Shown here: piece by piece, positions 18,796 to 27,769 of the stretch
Layout: the number at the start of each line of letters is the position of its first letter
How positions within the stretch are numbered: position 1 is the stretch's first letter
Assembly: GCF_014638355.1 (NCBI RefSeq)
Contig: NZ_BMFK01000001.1
Span: 1,565,160 to 1,629,159, forward strand
Reading direction: 5' to 3'
Length of the DNA: 64,000 bases
DNA from: Priestia taiwanensis
GTDB lineage: Bacteria; Bacillota; Bacilli; Bacillales; Bacillaceae_G
Program-made: the position numbers and the translations under genes
Notes under the pieces: generated by a model
Database searches by the model: none
What the model saw: the letters and a program-made list of their open reading frames with translations, nothing else
What the model was told of the DNA's origin: nothing

Positions 18796-19968
18796 TTAAG
18801 TACCTTCTTTCGCTGTAACATTCCCGTCCTCATCAATTGTTACTTTCGGAGAGACAGATTGTAAATACTTCAACATCTTTGTTCGCTCTTTTCCTTCTAC
18901 AGGTGAAATTTGATTGTTTCGAATCATATATGGATTAAAGGACATGTCAATTTTGTCACCCTTGGCCTTTAACGTTAATACACCTGTTTCTGCCGAATGT
19001 CCTTTTACATAATCAGGGAATAAGAAATTCCCTAACGAGTAGGCAACTGGAACGCCATTATAATACTCAAATCCTTGTAACCAGTGCGGATGGCTACCGA
19101 CAATTGCATCTACTCCTGCTTCTTCGACCATTCGTTTTACATACTCTTTTTGATACGGAGCTGGTGTATTCGTTTTCTCAATCCCCCAGTGCATGTAAAC
19201 AATAACATAATCGGCATCGCCTTTTTGTTCATTAATTTTCTCAATAAGTAAATCTAAATCGTAACCGTTTGGTACACCTGGCTTATCTTTTGTTGCGACC
19301 CAGCGGTAATCTGGATAGAAGCGGACAAATGTGAAGAACTTAAACTTCTTCCCTTTTATCTCCACTTCCTTCGGCTTATATGCCTCTTCTTCATTACGAC
19401 CTGCACCTATGTAATCAAATCCTGCTTCCTCTACATGTGTTATCGAATCTACTAATCCTTCTTCCAAATAATCCAGCGAATGATTATGCCCTAGATTTAC
19501 TAAATCAAACCCGGTATTCTTCACCGCTTGCAATGTAGATGGATCGCTCTTAATCCAAAATAATTGCCCGTTGAATTTTTCGGATCTTGTTGTAAAAGTA
19601 GACTCTAAATTAACAAACGAATAATCCGCCTTCTCAACTTCGCTCTTCACATGTTGAAATGGATAATCTGCCCCGTGCTTCGCAATAACAGGACGTAATC
19701 CCCAATCAAACATTGTATCACCGGAGAATGTTAACGTAATTTCCGGTTCTTCTCCAGGTGTTACTGCTTTTTCTTTTGTTTCTTCTTTTGATGTCTCTGT
19801 CTGTTCTTCTTTTGTTGCAACTGCTTCTGGGCTGTCAGACTGAGAAAATAAGCCACTCATAAACTTCCCTATTCCAAATAATAAAAATAACCCTATACAT
19901 ACTACTATCGTACGCTTTATTAGAACAATTTTTCGTCTATGTGGTGGAATTCCCCTTCGTCTCGTCAC
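18796..19968 (-). CDS. CapA-family (PGA_cap) membrane-anchored metallophosphoesterase-like protein
   Basis: The 390-residue protein has a basic N-terminus, one membrane segment (about residues 17-40), an acidic Glu/Thr linker and a CapA domain: SGDTMFDWGL, NLESTFTTR, LGHNHSLDY, YMHWGIE and GSHPHWLQG, all typical of the calcineurin-like fold in poly-gamma-glutamate capsule proteins. The GTG start (VTRRRGIPPH) is chosen because GGAGG lies 7 bases upstream. It overlaps the end of the preceding VTT-domain gene by about 30 bases. No capBC genes are nearby, so a role in poly-glutamate itself is unproven. Confidence 0.83.
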   Translation of the reverse strand: MTRRRGIPPHRRKIVLIKRTIVVCIGLFLLFGIGKFMSGLFSQSDSPEAVATKEEQTETSKEETKEKAVTPGEEPEITLTFSGDTMFDWGLRPVIAKHGADYPFQHVKSEVEKADYSFVNLESTFTTRSEKFNGQLFWIKSDPSTLQAVKNTGFDLVNLGHNHSLDYLEEGLVDSITHVEEAGFDYIGAGRNEEEAYKPKEVEIKGKKFKFFTFVRFYPDYRWVATKDKPGVPNGYDLDLLIEKINEQKGDADYVIVYMHWGIEKTNTPAPYQKEYVKRMVEEAGVDAIVGSHPHWLQGFEYYNGVPVAYSLGNFLFPDYVKGHSAETGVLTLKAKGDKIDMSFNPYMIRNNQISPVEGKERTKMLKYLQSVSPKVTIDEDGNVTAKEGT

Positions 19969-20530
19969 ACTTTTTCCTCCTCTTTTTATATAAAAAGTGT
20001 AGCACAAGATACAGCCAATATATCCCAATAACTATCAAAATAGCTTTCCCAATCCAATTGAATTGAACAACTTGGTATACTGAAACCGCTTCAATTAATA
20101 GACCGGGAATTTTCCCGATAAGTGTTGCAGATGCATAGATTGGCATAGATACTTGTCCAATTGATGCTGCTAATGTTACAAGGCCAGATGGCATAAATGG
20201 TAACGTTCGTAATACAACAATAAGGTTAAATGCATCTTTTCCTTTCGCATCAAGCAACTTTAAAATTTTCGGATACTTTTCTAATTGCTTACGGGATGCT
20301 TTTTGCAATCCTTTACGGTATAATCCAAAAGCGATGATTGCACCGACTACTTCTCCAATAATCGATATGATAAATCCAACGACAGGGCCAAAGAACACGA
20401 GATTCGCAGCCGTAATGAACACGCTCGGCAAGACACCCACTAACGCTACAGCTATGTTTAAAAGAATACTAATAAAGAGTGCATATTGACTATATTGTTC
20501 AAGTATCGCTAAAAGTTCTTGTTGATTCAT
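19937..20530 (-). CDS. TVP38/TMEM64 (VTT-domain) membrane protein
   Basis: This 197-residue DedA-like membrane protein has about five hydrophobic segments and the VTT-domain core (SVFITAANLVFFGPVVGF, GEVVGAIIAFGLYR, LRTLPFMPSGLVTLAAS with the family Arg and Pro). Relatives act in lipid transport or scrambling; the exact role is unknown. The 3' end overlaps the CapA-like gene, so the two are probably co-expressed. Confidence 0.82.
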   Translation of the reverse strand: MNQQELLAILEQYSQYALFISILLNIAVALVGVLPSVFITAANLVFFGPVVGFIISIIGEVVGAIIAFGLYRKGLQKASRKQLEKYPKILKLLDAKGKDAFNLIVVLRTLPFMPSGLVTLAASIGQVSMPIYASATLIGKIPGLLIEAVSVYQVVQFNWIGKAILIVIGIYWLYLVLHFLYKKRRKKCDETKGNSTT

Positions 20531-20609
20531 GCTTGTCTATCTTCTCTCCTCTTATTTATATTTTTCCAGCCCTTACATATTATACATTATATCGAACAAT
20601 CGTGCTTAC

Positions 20610-20645
20610 AAGGGGGCCCACCTACTTCAATAGGTGGGCCCCCTT
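20610..20645 (-). terminator. Terminator of the KtrC-like gene
   Basis: A very GC-rich, perfect 15-bp stem (AAGGGGGCCCACCTA and complement) with loop CTTCAA ends five bases after the stop codon region of the K+ channel subunit gene. Confidence 0.85.
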
Positions 20646-20649
20646 CATC

Positions 20650-21315
20650 TTATCTCGATAAGTAATTTTCGTAACGGTCAAGATCTACATCCGCTCCGAT
20701 TACAATCAATATATCTTCTTCTTTAATAATTTCATTGGCACGAGGCGACACAATAATTTCTTTCCCACGTTTAATCGCAACGATGTTAATGCCATATTTT
20801 GCACGAATATCTAAATCAATAATAGTATGTCCTATTAACTTATCATTCGCTATAATTTCAACGATACTATGTTCATCTGATAATTCCAGATAATCAAGTA
20901 CACTATTTGATGCGATATTGTTCGCAATACGTACCCCCATATCACGTTCTGGATGAACGATTTGATCCGCACCAATTTTGCGTAATACTTTCTCATGGTG
21001 ATCATTTTGCGCTTTTACGGTAATATTTTTTACACCTAGTTCTTTTAGAATAAGCGTCGTCAAAATACTCGCTTGTAAGTTATCGCCAATCGCAACAATA
21101 ACATGATCAAAATTACGTATTCCGAGGCTTTTTAGTACCATTTCATCTGTAGAATCAGCAATTACAGCATGAGAAGCAATATTTGCAAATTCATTCACAC
21201 GATCCTCATCTGTATCAATTGCCATTACTTCCATTCCCAAGTTACTAAGTTCACGACAAATACTTCCACCGAAGCGACCTAAACCAATAACTGCGAATTC
21301 TTTTTTCTTTTTCAT
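20650..21315 (-). CDS. ktrC: Potassium uptake regulatory subunit KtrC/KtrA
   Basis: The 221-residue RCK protein has an N-terminal Rossmann domain (VIGLGRFGGSICREL, acidic AIDTDED, then ADSTDE) and a C-terminal RCK_C domain (about 140-220), which binds c-di-AMP in relatives. It gates a KtrB/KtrD potassium channel on the cytoplasmic face. The sequence is closer to B. subtilis KtrC than KtrA as I recall them. It stands alone with its own terminator; no membrane channel gene is adjacent, as for ktrC in B. subtilis. No c-di-AMP riboswitch is visible upstream. Confidence 0.9.
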   Translation of the reverse strand: MKKKKEFAVIGLGRFGGSICRELSNLGMEVMAIDTDEDRVNEFANIASHAVIADSTDEMVLKSLGIRNFDHVIVAIGDNLQASILTTLILKELGVKNITVKAQNDHHEKVLRKIGADQIVHPERDMGVRIANNIASNSVLDYLELSDEHSIVEIIANDKLIGHTIIDLDIRAKYGINIVAIKRGKEIIVSPRANEIIKEEDILIVIGADVDLDRYENYLSR

Positions 21316-21560
21316 CGATTATGTCCTCCACTATTAGATCTTTCCTCGCTTAACTTTACCATTTTTCTTTAAAGGAAAGAATATAAGCTTTGCTACTTAT
21401 TTGTTCTTACTATACCATTCTTCCCAAAATTTCAACATATGCATTTTTTCATTCGTTCAAAAAATTGTTCTATCCTTATAACTTTTTACCCTTTCAAAAC
21501 ATATCGTTATCGATTATGATAGACAAAGAGAAATTTGTCAGGGGAAGGGAGAATTTGACG

Positions 21561-22028
21561 GTGGCAATTAAAATCCAAAAATTCTTGAAAGAAGTTACAT
21601 TAGAAGGAAGTGCATATGGCTTTGTCTTTTTACATGAACAAGACGTTACATGTAGTTTCTCGACCTATGGTCTACAACATAGCCGTATGAAATATAACAT
21701 TTATACACAGTATCGAATCATGTTTCACAACGTGGTAGAAGTAGATGCTGGGAAAACATTACGTTCTTGTGATTTAGAAGTATTCGATGAACGGATTGAG
21801 CCAGAGACCGATCGTTTCGCCGAATTCGATACATTCGATATATATAGCTTACCACTGCATCTTCCGAAGCTATCAACAGAAAATGTCAAAAAAGTGGCAT
21901 TGAAAACCGCATTAGAAGAAGTACATAAATTCTTATTACCTATTGAGGTCGAAATCTTTAATAGACAAGCAATTGAAGCATTAGTGTTCCTGAATTCCAA
22001 TCGATTACAAGCATTACCACGAGGATAA
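21561..22028 (+). CDS. Conserved-looking hypothetical cytoplasmic protein
   Basis: The 155-residue protein starts at a GTG (VAIKIQKFLKEV) with AAGGGAG 9 bases upstream; the frame is open further upstream but that part looks non-coding. It is soluble, mixed alpha/beta by composition, with no signal peptide or membrane segment. I do not recognise the family. It is divergent from ktrC and ends at a clean terminator. Function unknown. Confidence 0.7.
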   Translation: MAIKIQKFLKEVTLEGSAYGFVFLHEQDVTCSFSTYGLQHSRMKYNIYTQYRIMFHNVVEVDAGKTLRSCDLEVFDERIEPETDRFAEFDTFDIYSLPLHLPKLSTENVKKVALKTALEEVHKFLLPIEVEIFNRQAIEALVFLNSNRLQALPRG

Positions 22029-22034
22029 AATAAG

Positions 22035-22070
22035 AAAACCGAGGCCAGTAATACTGCCTCGGTTTTTTTT
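22035..22070. terminator. Bidirectional terminator
   Basis: The 11-bp stem AAAACCGAGGC / GCCTCGGTTTT with a 10-nt loop and eight T lies between two convergent genes. Confidence 0.9.
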
Positions 22071-22072
22071 AT

Positions 22073-23425
22073 TTATTTAATTCGTTTAAATCCTAAGAAT
22101 TTTGACTTGTAATAACTATTATTCATACTATCAATTTTTACACGTGGCTCGTTCGCGTGGATAAAATTACCTGCATTATCAATTATAATTCCGATATGAG
22201 ACGGACCACGGCGATATGTATTTTGGAAGAAAATAATATCTCCTGGTTGTGGCTTAGTAATTTTCACAAAATTTCTTGAATCATTCCAATAACCTTCTAC
22301 ATTTGTACGTCCAATCTTTGTTCCAGTTTTATTTAATACATGGTAAATAAAACCACTACAGTCTATACCTGTACTTGGCGAAGATCCCCCAAACACATAA
22401 GGTACTCCTAACAACGTTTTCGCATAATTAATCATAGCACTAGCCTTGGCTGCGTCACTAGGTGGCGTTACTTCAGGAGTTGTTCCTGTACTTTTCACCA
22501 AATATTCACTTGAAACATAGCCTGTTTTACCGTTATAGGAAATTTTGTACCAACCATTCTCTGATTCTAGTACGTTTACTTGTTGCCTATTATATACTGT
22601 ACCAATTTTGCTAGAAGATATACTTGGTCCTTGACGTACATTAAGTGAACTTGCAGTCACAGTATACGCGCCCGATACATTTCCTGATGTTGGTGGTTTT
22701 GGTGGTTGTGTTGGCTGTTCCCCTGCTTTTTGCAAATAATCAGCACTAACATAGCCTGTTTTACCATTGTAGTTTATTTTGTACCAACCGTTCTCTTGAC
22801 CTGTAACTGTTACAGTTTGGCCTTTATACGTCTTTCCAATTACGCCATGAGACGTATTAGGTCCTGAACGGACATTCAATGCACTTGCAGTTACAGTATA
22901 CGCTCCAGATACATTTCCTGATGTTGGTGGTTTTGGTTGCTCACCTGCTTTTTGCAAGTACTCAGCACTAACATATCCTGTTTGGCCATTATAATTTACT
23001 TTGTACCAACCATTCTCTTGACCAGTAACCTCTAATACTTGTCCTTGATGTGCTTTTCCAATTATACGATGCGACGTGCCAGATCCTGAACGAACATTCA
23101 ATACATCGGCTGTAACTTTGTAAACACCTGTTGTTCCTTGGCTTACATTTGATGATGATCCTTGCGTCTTAATATACGCACCACTCACATAACCTACTTT
23201 TCCTTGATGATTGACTTTATACCAGCCATTGACTTCTCCAACAATTGTTACTACTTGGCCATTGTAAGCTTTCCCAATAATACTATGAGATACATCGGAT
23301 CCTGAACGGATATTCAACACATCTGCCGTTACCACACCTTGATTCTGAGATGCCTCGGCTGAATCTGCTAACATGATAGAACCAACAATTGCTGCACCTG
23401 TGATTCCCAAAACTTTATATTTCAT
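22073..23425 (-). CDS. Secreted SH3b-repeat NlpC/P60 endopeptidase
   Basis: The 450-residue protein has a signal peptide (ending near ADSAEA), four tandem bacterial SH3 domains of about 60 residues (about 30-88, 98-155, 170-227, 245-300; each with LN[IV]R.G and ENGWYK..Y.G..GYVS) and a C-terminal NlpC/P60 peptidase (about 325-450). The catalytic residues are visible: Cys in GIDCSGF, His in GPSHIGII and FIHAN. Such enzymes cut peptidoglycan stem peptides; the SH3b repeats bind the wall. Repeats 2 and 3 are nearly identical and joined by Pro-rich linkers, suggesting recent duplication. The ATG follows AAGGAGAG. Confidence 0.93.
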   Translation of the reverse strand: MKYKVLGITGAAIVGSIMLADSAEASQNQGVVTADVLNIRSGSDVSHSIIGKAYNGQVVTIVGEVNGWYKVNHQGKVGYVSGAYIKTQGSSSNVSQGTTGVYKVTADVLNVRSGSGTSHRIIGKAHQGQVLEVTGQENGWYKVNYNGQTGYVSAEYLQKAGEQPKPPTSGNVSGAYTVTASALNVRSGPNTSHGVIGKTYKGQTVTVTGQENGWYKINYNGKTGYVSADYLQKAGEQPTQPPKPPTSGNVSGAYTVTASSLNVRQGPSISSSKIGTVYNRQQVNVLESENGWYKISYNGKTGYVSSEYLVKSTGTTPEVTPPSDAAKASAMINYAKTLLGVPYVFGGSSPSTGIDCSGFIYHVLNKTGTKIGRTNVEGYWNDSRNFVKITKPQPGDIIFFQNTYRRGPSHIGIIIDNAGNFIHANEPRVKIDSMNNSYYKSKFLGFKRIK

Positions 23426-23748
23426 GCCAAACTCTCCTTACTAAAAATCTATTTTCTCTCTTAATTCGTATAAAAGAATCGCTATCCTTTCCTAAATACG
23501 CCAAGAGATAAAACCATCTTTACTTGTTATATCGGTTCCAATCATGTAAGTATTAATAGAAAAAGACAATTATTTCAAAGATACTTCACTTCCATCCCCC
23601 AAGACCCTACACATCTAAGAATATATCAATCTAAAAAACAATATAATTCCCTATTTATCCCTTTTTCAACATATATCCTTATTATACACAAACCTTAGAC
23701 AAAAAAGAAAAAGAAAACCAATAAAAATATAAATAACTCCCTCCATAC
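23426..23748 (-). other. Long upstream region of the NlpC/P60 gene
   Basis: About 320 bases without a gene. On the minus strand TTGAAA and TATATT at 18-base spacing (about 23641-23670), and a TATAAT slightly further upstream (about 23680), are possible promoters. They would leave a leader of 200 bases or more. The leader contains a GGGGGA run and GGAACC but lacks the conserved core of the c-di-AMP (ydaO) riboswitch, and I recognise no other RNA class. Confidence 0.4.
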
Positions 23749-23775
23749 AAAAAAGGCATACCATTCCGGCACACC
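23749..23775 (-). terminator. Terminator of the L,D-transpeptidase gene
   Basis: On the minus strand GGTGTGCC and GGTATGCC pair fully if G-U pairs are allowed, with a 5-nt loop, followed by six T. Confidence 0.7.
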
Positions 23776-23784
23776 CTCTTCCCC

Positions 23785-24606
23785 CTATTTAGCAGCATAC
23801 AGTTTAAATCCTTTTGCTAACGCTACTGTCTCTATCGGTTCTTTCGAATTAGTCACAATTACTTTCGTCCCAACTTGAAGACGATCAAATAACCAATGAA
23901 TATCTTTATTATGCATGCGAACACACCCTAATGTTGTATACCGTCCGATTGCTGCTGGGTTATTATTACCGTGAATCGCATACGTTGTTCCTTTTGTTCC
24001 ATTTACATCCAATCCCATCCATCGATCTCCAAGTGGATTTCGCGGATCTCCTCCTGGAATATTTTTTGTGTAATATGGTCGATTTTTAATTTTATTTACA
24101 ATCGGGAATACACCATCTGGAGTTTGCGTACTTGATTTCCCTGTTGCTACAGAGAATGTACGAGCTAGTTTACCATTTTCATAGAAATAAAGTTTATTCT
24201 GCTTACGACTTACAATTAGAAGTTGTTGCGGTACATTACCTTCTACAGCTTTTGCATCATCCTGTTTATTTTTCGCCGCCGGTTTTGCAGTTTTCGTCTC
24301 ATCTTGTTTATTTTTCGTCACCGATTGTACATTTTTCGTCTCATCTTGTTTATTCTTTGCCACTGGCTGTATATTTTCTTGTTTATTCTTTGCAAGTGAC
24401 TGTACAGCTTGGGCATCGTACTGTTTATTTTTTTCTTTATACAAGATTGTTTGTGCTTTTTTCGGTGCTGCATACGTAGTAAATTGTGATGACATCGCAG
24501 TGAATGCAACTACACCAACGATGAGGGTAAGTAGAAGTAAAATAGGGATAAAAACTTTTTTCCTCTTTCTTCGATGCTGAGCCCGGCTAAGCTTCTCTTC
24601 TTCCAC
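23785..24606 (-). CDS. Membrane-anchored L,D-transpeptidase (YkuD family)
   Basis: The 273-residue protein has a basic cytoplasmic start, one transmembrane segment (about residues 20-40), a low-complexity linker with five imperfect repeats around KNKQ(D/E) (about 55-125), and a C-terminal YkuD domain. The catalytic motif reads HG near residue 210 and LGCVRMHNKD near 230. The catalytic Cys is present, but the usual SHGC histidine is Leu. The enzyme makes or remodels 3-3 peptidoglycan crosslinks. GTG is chosen as start because GGAGGT lies 9 bases upstream. The linker repeats suggest length variation between strains. Confidence 0.87.
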   Translation of the reverse strand: MEEEKLSRAQHRRKRKKVFIPILLLLTLIVGVVAFTAMSSQFTTYAAPKKAQTILYKEKNKQYDAQAVQSLAKNKQENIQPVAKNKQDETKNVQSVTKNKQDETKTAKPAAKNKQDDAKAVEGNVPQQLLIVSRKQNKLYFYENGKLARTFSVATGKSSTQTPDGVFPIVNKIKNRPYYTKNIPGGDPRNPLGDRWMGLDVNGTKGTTYAIHGNNNPAAIGRYTTLGCVRMHNKDIHWLFDRLQVGTKVIVTNSKEPIETVALAKGFKLYAAK

Positions 24607-24688
24607 GAATCGTTCACCTCCTCCTCTCAATAAATATATACTTTATTAACAATATTCACCCAACATCTTCCGAATTCCTGTTAAGTGT

Positions 24689-24715
24689 CACTCTTACCTT
24701 TTTCATCATATGATG
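24689..24715 (+). promoter_or_regulatory. Possible SigK-type promoter of cotH
   Basis: CAC (24689-24691) is followed after 15 bases by CATATGATG (24707-24715), close to the mother-cell SigK pattern of AC and CATANNNTA with one mismatch. This fits expression of a spore coat gene late in sporulation. Assigned by eye. Confidence 0.4.
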
Positions 24716-24752
24716 ACATGGATGAAATGACACCACGAAAGGATGAGCATAT

Positions 24753-25829
24753 ATGTTTCAAAAGCTCTCTGTCTCTTCATACGATTTCTTTATTCACTCT
24801 GTGCATCATTCTGAATTTGCAAAAGGACTTTGGCATGATAACCCAACCCCTGCCATTCTGTCATACCGTCGAAAGCAATACCCTGTATCTATGTCTTATC
24901 GAGGTGCTTATACACGCAAAATGAAGAAACGTTCCTATTCTGTCTTCTTAGAAGATAAATCACCTCTTGAGAACGTTCATACCATCCATTTAAATGCAGA
25001 ATACAACGACCCATCTCTAATGAGGAACAAACTCGCCCTTGATTTCTTCTCAATACTTGGCATCCTATCACCTTCCTCAACCTACGCTAACATCACCATT
25101 AATCAAAAGCCAAAGGGACTCTATTTGCAATTAGAATCTGTTGACGAGAATTTTTTACGAAATCGTCGATTGGCAAAAGGCCCCATCTATTACGCCATTA
25201 ATCACCGCGCTGATTTCTCCCTTCATCCAGACAAAAACCTCTTACTAGACGGATATATACGAAAGCATGGTACAGAAGAGGACGATAAACATGTAATCGA
25301 TTTTTTGTCTACAATCAATACGACTACAAAGCAGGAGTTTGAACGACAAATCTATTCCGTTCTTCACGTTGAACATTATTTACGTTGGCTCGTTGGTATT
25401 GTTTGTACACAAAACGCCGATGGCTTTACACATAACTATGCACTATATCGTGATAACGATAGTAAATTATTTAGTCTTATTCCATGGGATTATGACGGCA
25501 CATGGGGAAGGAAATATAATGGAAATCCGTTACCTCATGATTATATTTCTATTTGTGGGCGTAACATTTTAACCGAGCGGCTCTTACAAGTACCTTTAAT
25601 TCGAAAACGTTACTACAAGCTACTTGAAGCGACATTGAAAGAGCGGTTTACTCCGTCCTTTATCCGCTCTGAAATTGATCGTATTTCATCAGTTGTGCAA
25701 CCTCATTTGCATCGTGATCCACGTTTGAAATATGAGACACATTCATTTCACGAGGAAATTGATCATATCCTTGCGTTTATTGAAAAGCGGAATACTTTTT
25801 TAACAAGTGAACTGAGCGTCTTGCAATAA
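24753..25829 (+). CDS. cotH: Spore coat protein kinase CotH
   Basis: CotH is an atypical kinase that phosphorylates serines in other coat proteins and is needed for outer coat assembly. The 358-residue protein starts directly with the catalytic region: GAYTRKMKKRSYSV, RNKLALDFF, the metal-binding Asp residues in IPWDYDGTWG (about 248-257) and preceding N.DG.THNY. Size matches Bacillus CotH. The ATG follows AAAGGATG by 7 bases, and a SigK-like promoter precedes it. It is monocistronic, ending in a terminator; no cotG or cotB is adjacent. Confidence 0.9.
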   Translation: MFQKLSVSSYDFFIHSVHHSEFAKGLWHDNPTPAILSYRRKQYPVSMSYRGAYTRKMKKRSYSVFLEDKSPLENVHTIHLNAEYNDPSLMRNKLALDFFSILGILSPSSTYANITINQKPKGLYLQLESVDENFLRNRRLAKGPIYYAINHRADFSLHPDKNLLLDGYIRKHGTEEDDKHVIDFLSTINTTTKQEFERQIYSVLHVEHYLRWLVGIVCTQNADGFTHNYALYRDNDSKLFSLIPWDYDGTWGRKYNGNPLPHDYISICGRNILTERLLQVPLIRKRYYKLLEATLKERFTPSFIRSEIDRISSVVQPHLHRDPRLKYETHSFHEEIDHILAFIEKRNTFLTSELSVLQ

Positions 25830-25845
25830 CAAGTCGCTCTTTTTT
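25814..25845 (+). terminator. Terminator of cotH
   Basis: The stem GAGCG(T)CTTG / CAAG(T)CGCTC with one T-T mismatch is followed by six T and overlaps the end of the coding region. Confidence 0.75.
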
Positions 25846-25853
25846 CATTATCA

Positions 25854-25883
25854 TTGCAATAATCAGATAATTTTCTGTATACT
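25854..25883 (+). promoter_or_regulatory. Promoter of the 2H phosphoesterase gene
   Basis: TTGCAA (25854-25859) and TATACT (25878-25883) are 18 bases apart, 35 bases before the start codon. Confidence 0.6.
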
Positions 25884-25917
25884 AAAATTACGATACTTGT
25901 CGAAGGAGTGAATAAAT

Positions 25918-26508
25918 ATGTACGCTGTTGTTGCATTATTTGATGAGAAGAGTGAAGCAAAAATAGAACAACTGTCACAGAAGTTAGCATCGAAAAGATT
26001 ACCAATACATGCGCAACACGTCAAAGGAATACGACCGCACGTCACACTTGCAACATATCATAAATTGCCACTACATAGAATTCCAATTTATATCCAAACA
26101 TTTTGCCAAATGACAAGGCCATTGCCAATTTTATTTAGTGCACTTAGTTCATTCCCCCCAGGTGGGACGCTATTTCTCGCACCGACAGTCACAATAGAGC
26201 TATTGAACATGCATACATCCTATCACTCTGTATGTCGTTCTTTTGCTGATATAGAGCATTCTTTATACAACCCGCAAAACTGGGTACCGCACTGTACATT
26301 AGCAAATAATTTAACTCAAAGAGAACTAAAGGACGCCTTTGCTTATTGCAGCGAACAATTTTCACCAATCGAAGTGACAATTACATCAATCGGCCTCGTT
26401 CATACGACATTCGAGAACGGTAAATGTGTTCGCTATCAACCTGTAATTGAACTTCCATTACAAGCAGATAGTTATGTATATACAGAAAAAGTAGATGCAC
26501 GTACATAA
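25918..26508 (+). CDS. 2H phosphoesterase (2'-5' RNA ligase-like) family protein
   Basis: The 196-residue protein carries two HxT-type motifs, RPHVTL (residues about 39-44) and VPHCTL (about 121-126), the signature of the 2H phosphoesterase/LigT superfamily that acts on 2',3'-cyclic or 2'-5' phosphodiester RNA ends or small cyclic nucleotides. The second motif has Cys between His and Thr but keeps both catalytic residues. Substrate cannot be deduced. The ATG follows GAAGGAG. The gene stands alone and ends inside its terminator. Confidence 0.8.
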   Translation: MYAVVALFDEKSEAKIEQLSQKLASKRLPIHAQHVKGIRPHVTLATYHKLPLHRIPIYIQTFCQMTRPLPILFSALSSFPPGGTLFLAPTVTIELLNMHTSYHSVCRSFADIEHSLYNPQNWVPHCTLANNLTQRELKDAFAYCSEQFSPIEVTITSIGLVHTTFENGKCVRYQPVIELPLQADSYVYTEKVDART

Positions 26509-26530
26509 ACATACGTGCATCTACTTTTTT
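26486..26530. terminator. Bidirectional terminator
   Basis: A perfect 18-bp stem (AAAAAGTAGATGCACGTA and complement) with an 8-nt loop overlaps the stop codon of the 2H gene and serves the convergent deacetylase gene too. Confidence 0.9.
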
Positions 26531-27647
26531 ATTTATTACCCTTCCAGCGCATATACGTCACTAAGAACGAAATAGCTTTCTCTATTGCACCTTCACTAGG
26601 CATTAACTTCGCATGATGTAATCCATAATCCGAGTCTACGCCAAGCCAGAACATAAAGCCTGGGATGTCTTTGATCATATACCCGAAATCTTCTCCAGTC
26701 ATCGCTTCCTTACATTCAATAAGGTTCATCTCCGACGCTTCCACATACTCCATAAACTCTCTCGTTAGCACCTCATTGTTATACACTTGATGGTACATCG
26801 CACCGTAATCAATAACTGCCTCGCACTGAAAACTAGCTTCAATCCCCTTCACAACTGCTTCGATACGCTCTTTTACCTTCTTCATCGATGTAACAGATAA
26901 CGTACGAATCGTGCCTTCTAATCGAGCTGTTTCTGCAATGACATTCTGTACTGTTCCACCAGTAATTTTTCCAATCGTAATAACCGCACTATCGAGTGGG
27001 TCTACGTTGCGTGCTACAATGGATTGCAATTGCATCACAAGATAACTAGCTGCTACAACCATATCATTTGCATGATGTGGAAATGCAGCATGTCCACCTT
27101 TTCCTTTTAAATCAATGAATAATTCTGATGTGTTCGCAAAAAGCAACCCTTCCTTTGTTGCGATAGTACCAACTGAATATTCCGGTGCAATATGAAGACC
27201 AACAATCATATCCGGTTTCCACGCCTCAAATTCTTTACTTTGAATCATTGGTAATGCTCCACCTGGCCCTTCCTCCGCGGGCTGAAAAAGGAACACAACA
27301 TCATCATCAATACGCTCTTCTGCCAATTCTGTCACAATACCAAGCGCAATAGTCATATGTAAATCATGTCCACATGCATGCATTAATCCTTCATGTGTCG
27401 ATGTGAAGTCATATCCTGTATCTTCTGTGATTGGCAATGCGTCAATATCTGCACGATATCCAATTGTTTTCGTTGGACTCTTTCCCGCAATTCGAACGAA
27501 AATACCTGTCTTCCATGTTTTAATTTCCATATATTCCGTCGCGATGCTTTTCAAGTAATCTAATAAATAGGCTTGTGTCTTATACTCCTTAAAACCAAGC
27601 TCTGGAATACGGTGTAAGTCACGACGAATGTCTACATAACTTTTCAT
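26529..27647 (-). CDS. dapL: N-acetyldiaminopimelate deacetylase
   Basis: The M20-family amidohydrolase (372 residues) has metal-binding motifs HACGHDLHM and PAEEGPGGA and the C-terminal GEDFGYM. In Bacillus the homologue YkuR removes the acetyl group in the acetylase branch of lysine/diaminopimelate synthesis. The upstream gene, dapH, encodes the acetyltransferase of the same branch, which settles the role. The ATG of [11 protein letters not shown] is used because AGGAGG lies just upstream. A terminator in the gap after dapH suggests lower or separate expression of this gene. Confidence 0.9.
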   Translation of the reverse strand: MKSYVDIRRDLHRIPELGFKEYKTQAYLLDYLKSIATEYMEIKTWKTGIFVRIAGKSPTKTIGYRADIDALPITEDTGYDFTSTHEGLMHACGHDLHMTIALGIVTELAEERIDDDVVFLFQPAEEGPGGALPMIQSKEFEAWKPDMIVGLHIAPEYSVGTIATKEGLLFANTSELFIDLKGKGGHAAFPHHANDMVVAASYLVMQLQSIVARNVDPLDSAVITIGKITGGTVQNVIAETARLEGTIRTLSVTSMKKVKERIEAVVKGIEASFQCEAVIDYGAMYHQVYNNEVLTREFMEYVEASEMNLIECKEAMTGEDFGYMIKDIPGFMFWLGVDSDYGLHHAKLMPSEGAIEKAISFLVTYMRWKGNK

Positions 27648-27729
27648 CCTCTTCCTCCTATGTCGTCTTTTCCTGTATTGTACAAAAAGGTTTGAAAGAA
27701 GTATACTACTTTCTAGCATTCCATAAGAA

Positions 27730-27757
27730 AAGGTTAGGAGGTACCCCTCCTAACCTT
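27730..27757 (-). terminator. Terminator after dapH
   Basis: The 11-bp stem AAGGTTAGGAG / CTCCTAACCTT is followed on the minus strand by TTTTCTT. It sits between dapH and the deacetylase gene and may attenuate the latter. Confidence 0.8.
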
Positions 27758-27769
27758 GTTCACATCTTC

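Noticed and set aside
23426-23748. c-di-AMP (ydaO-type) riboswitch ahead of the NlpC/P60 gene
   Set aside because: Isolated GGGGGA and GGAACC runs are present, but the conserved GAACCCG and GCTAACC segments and the P1 pairing are missing.
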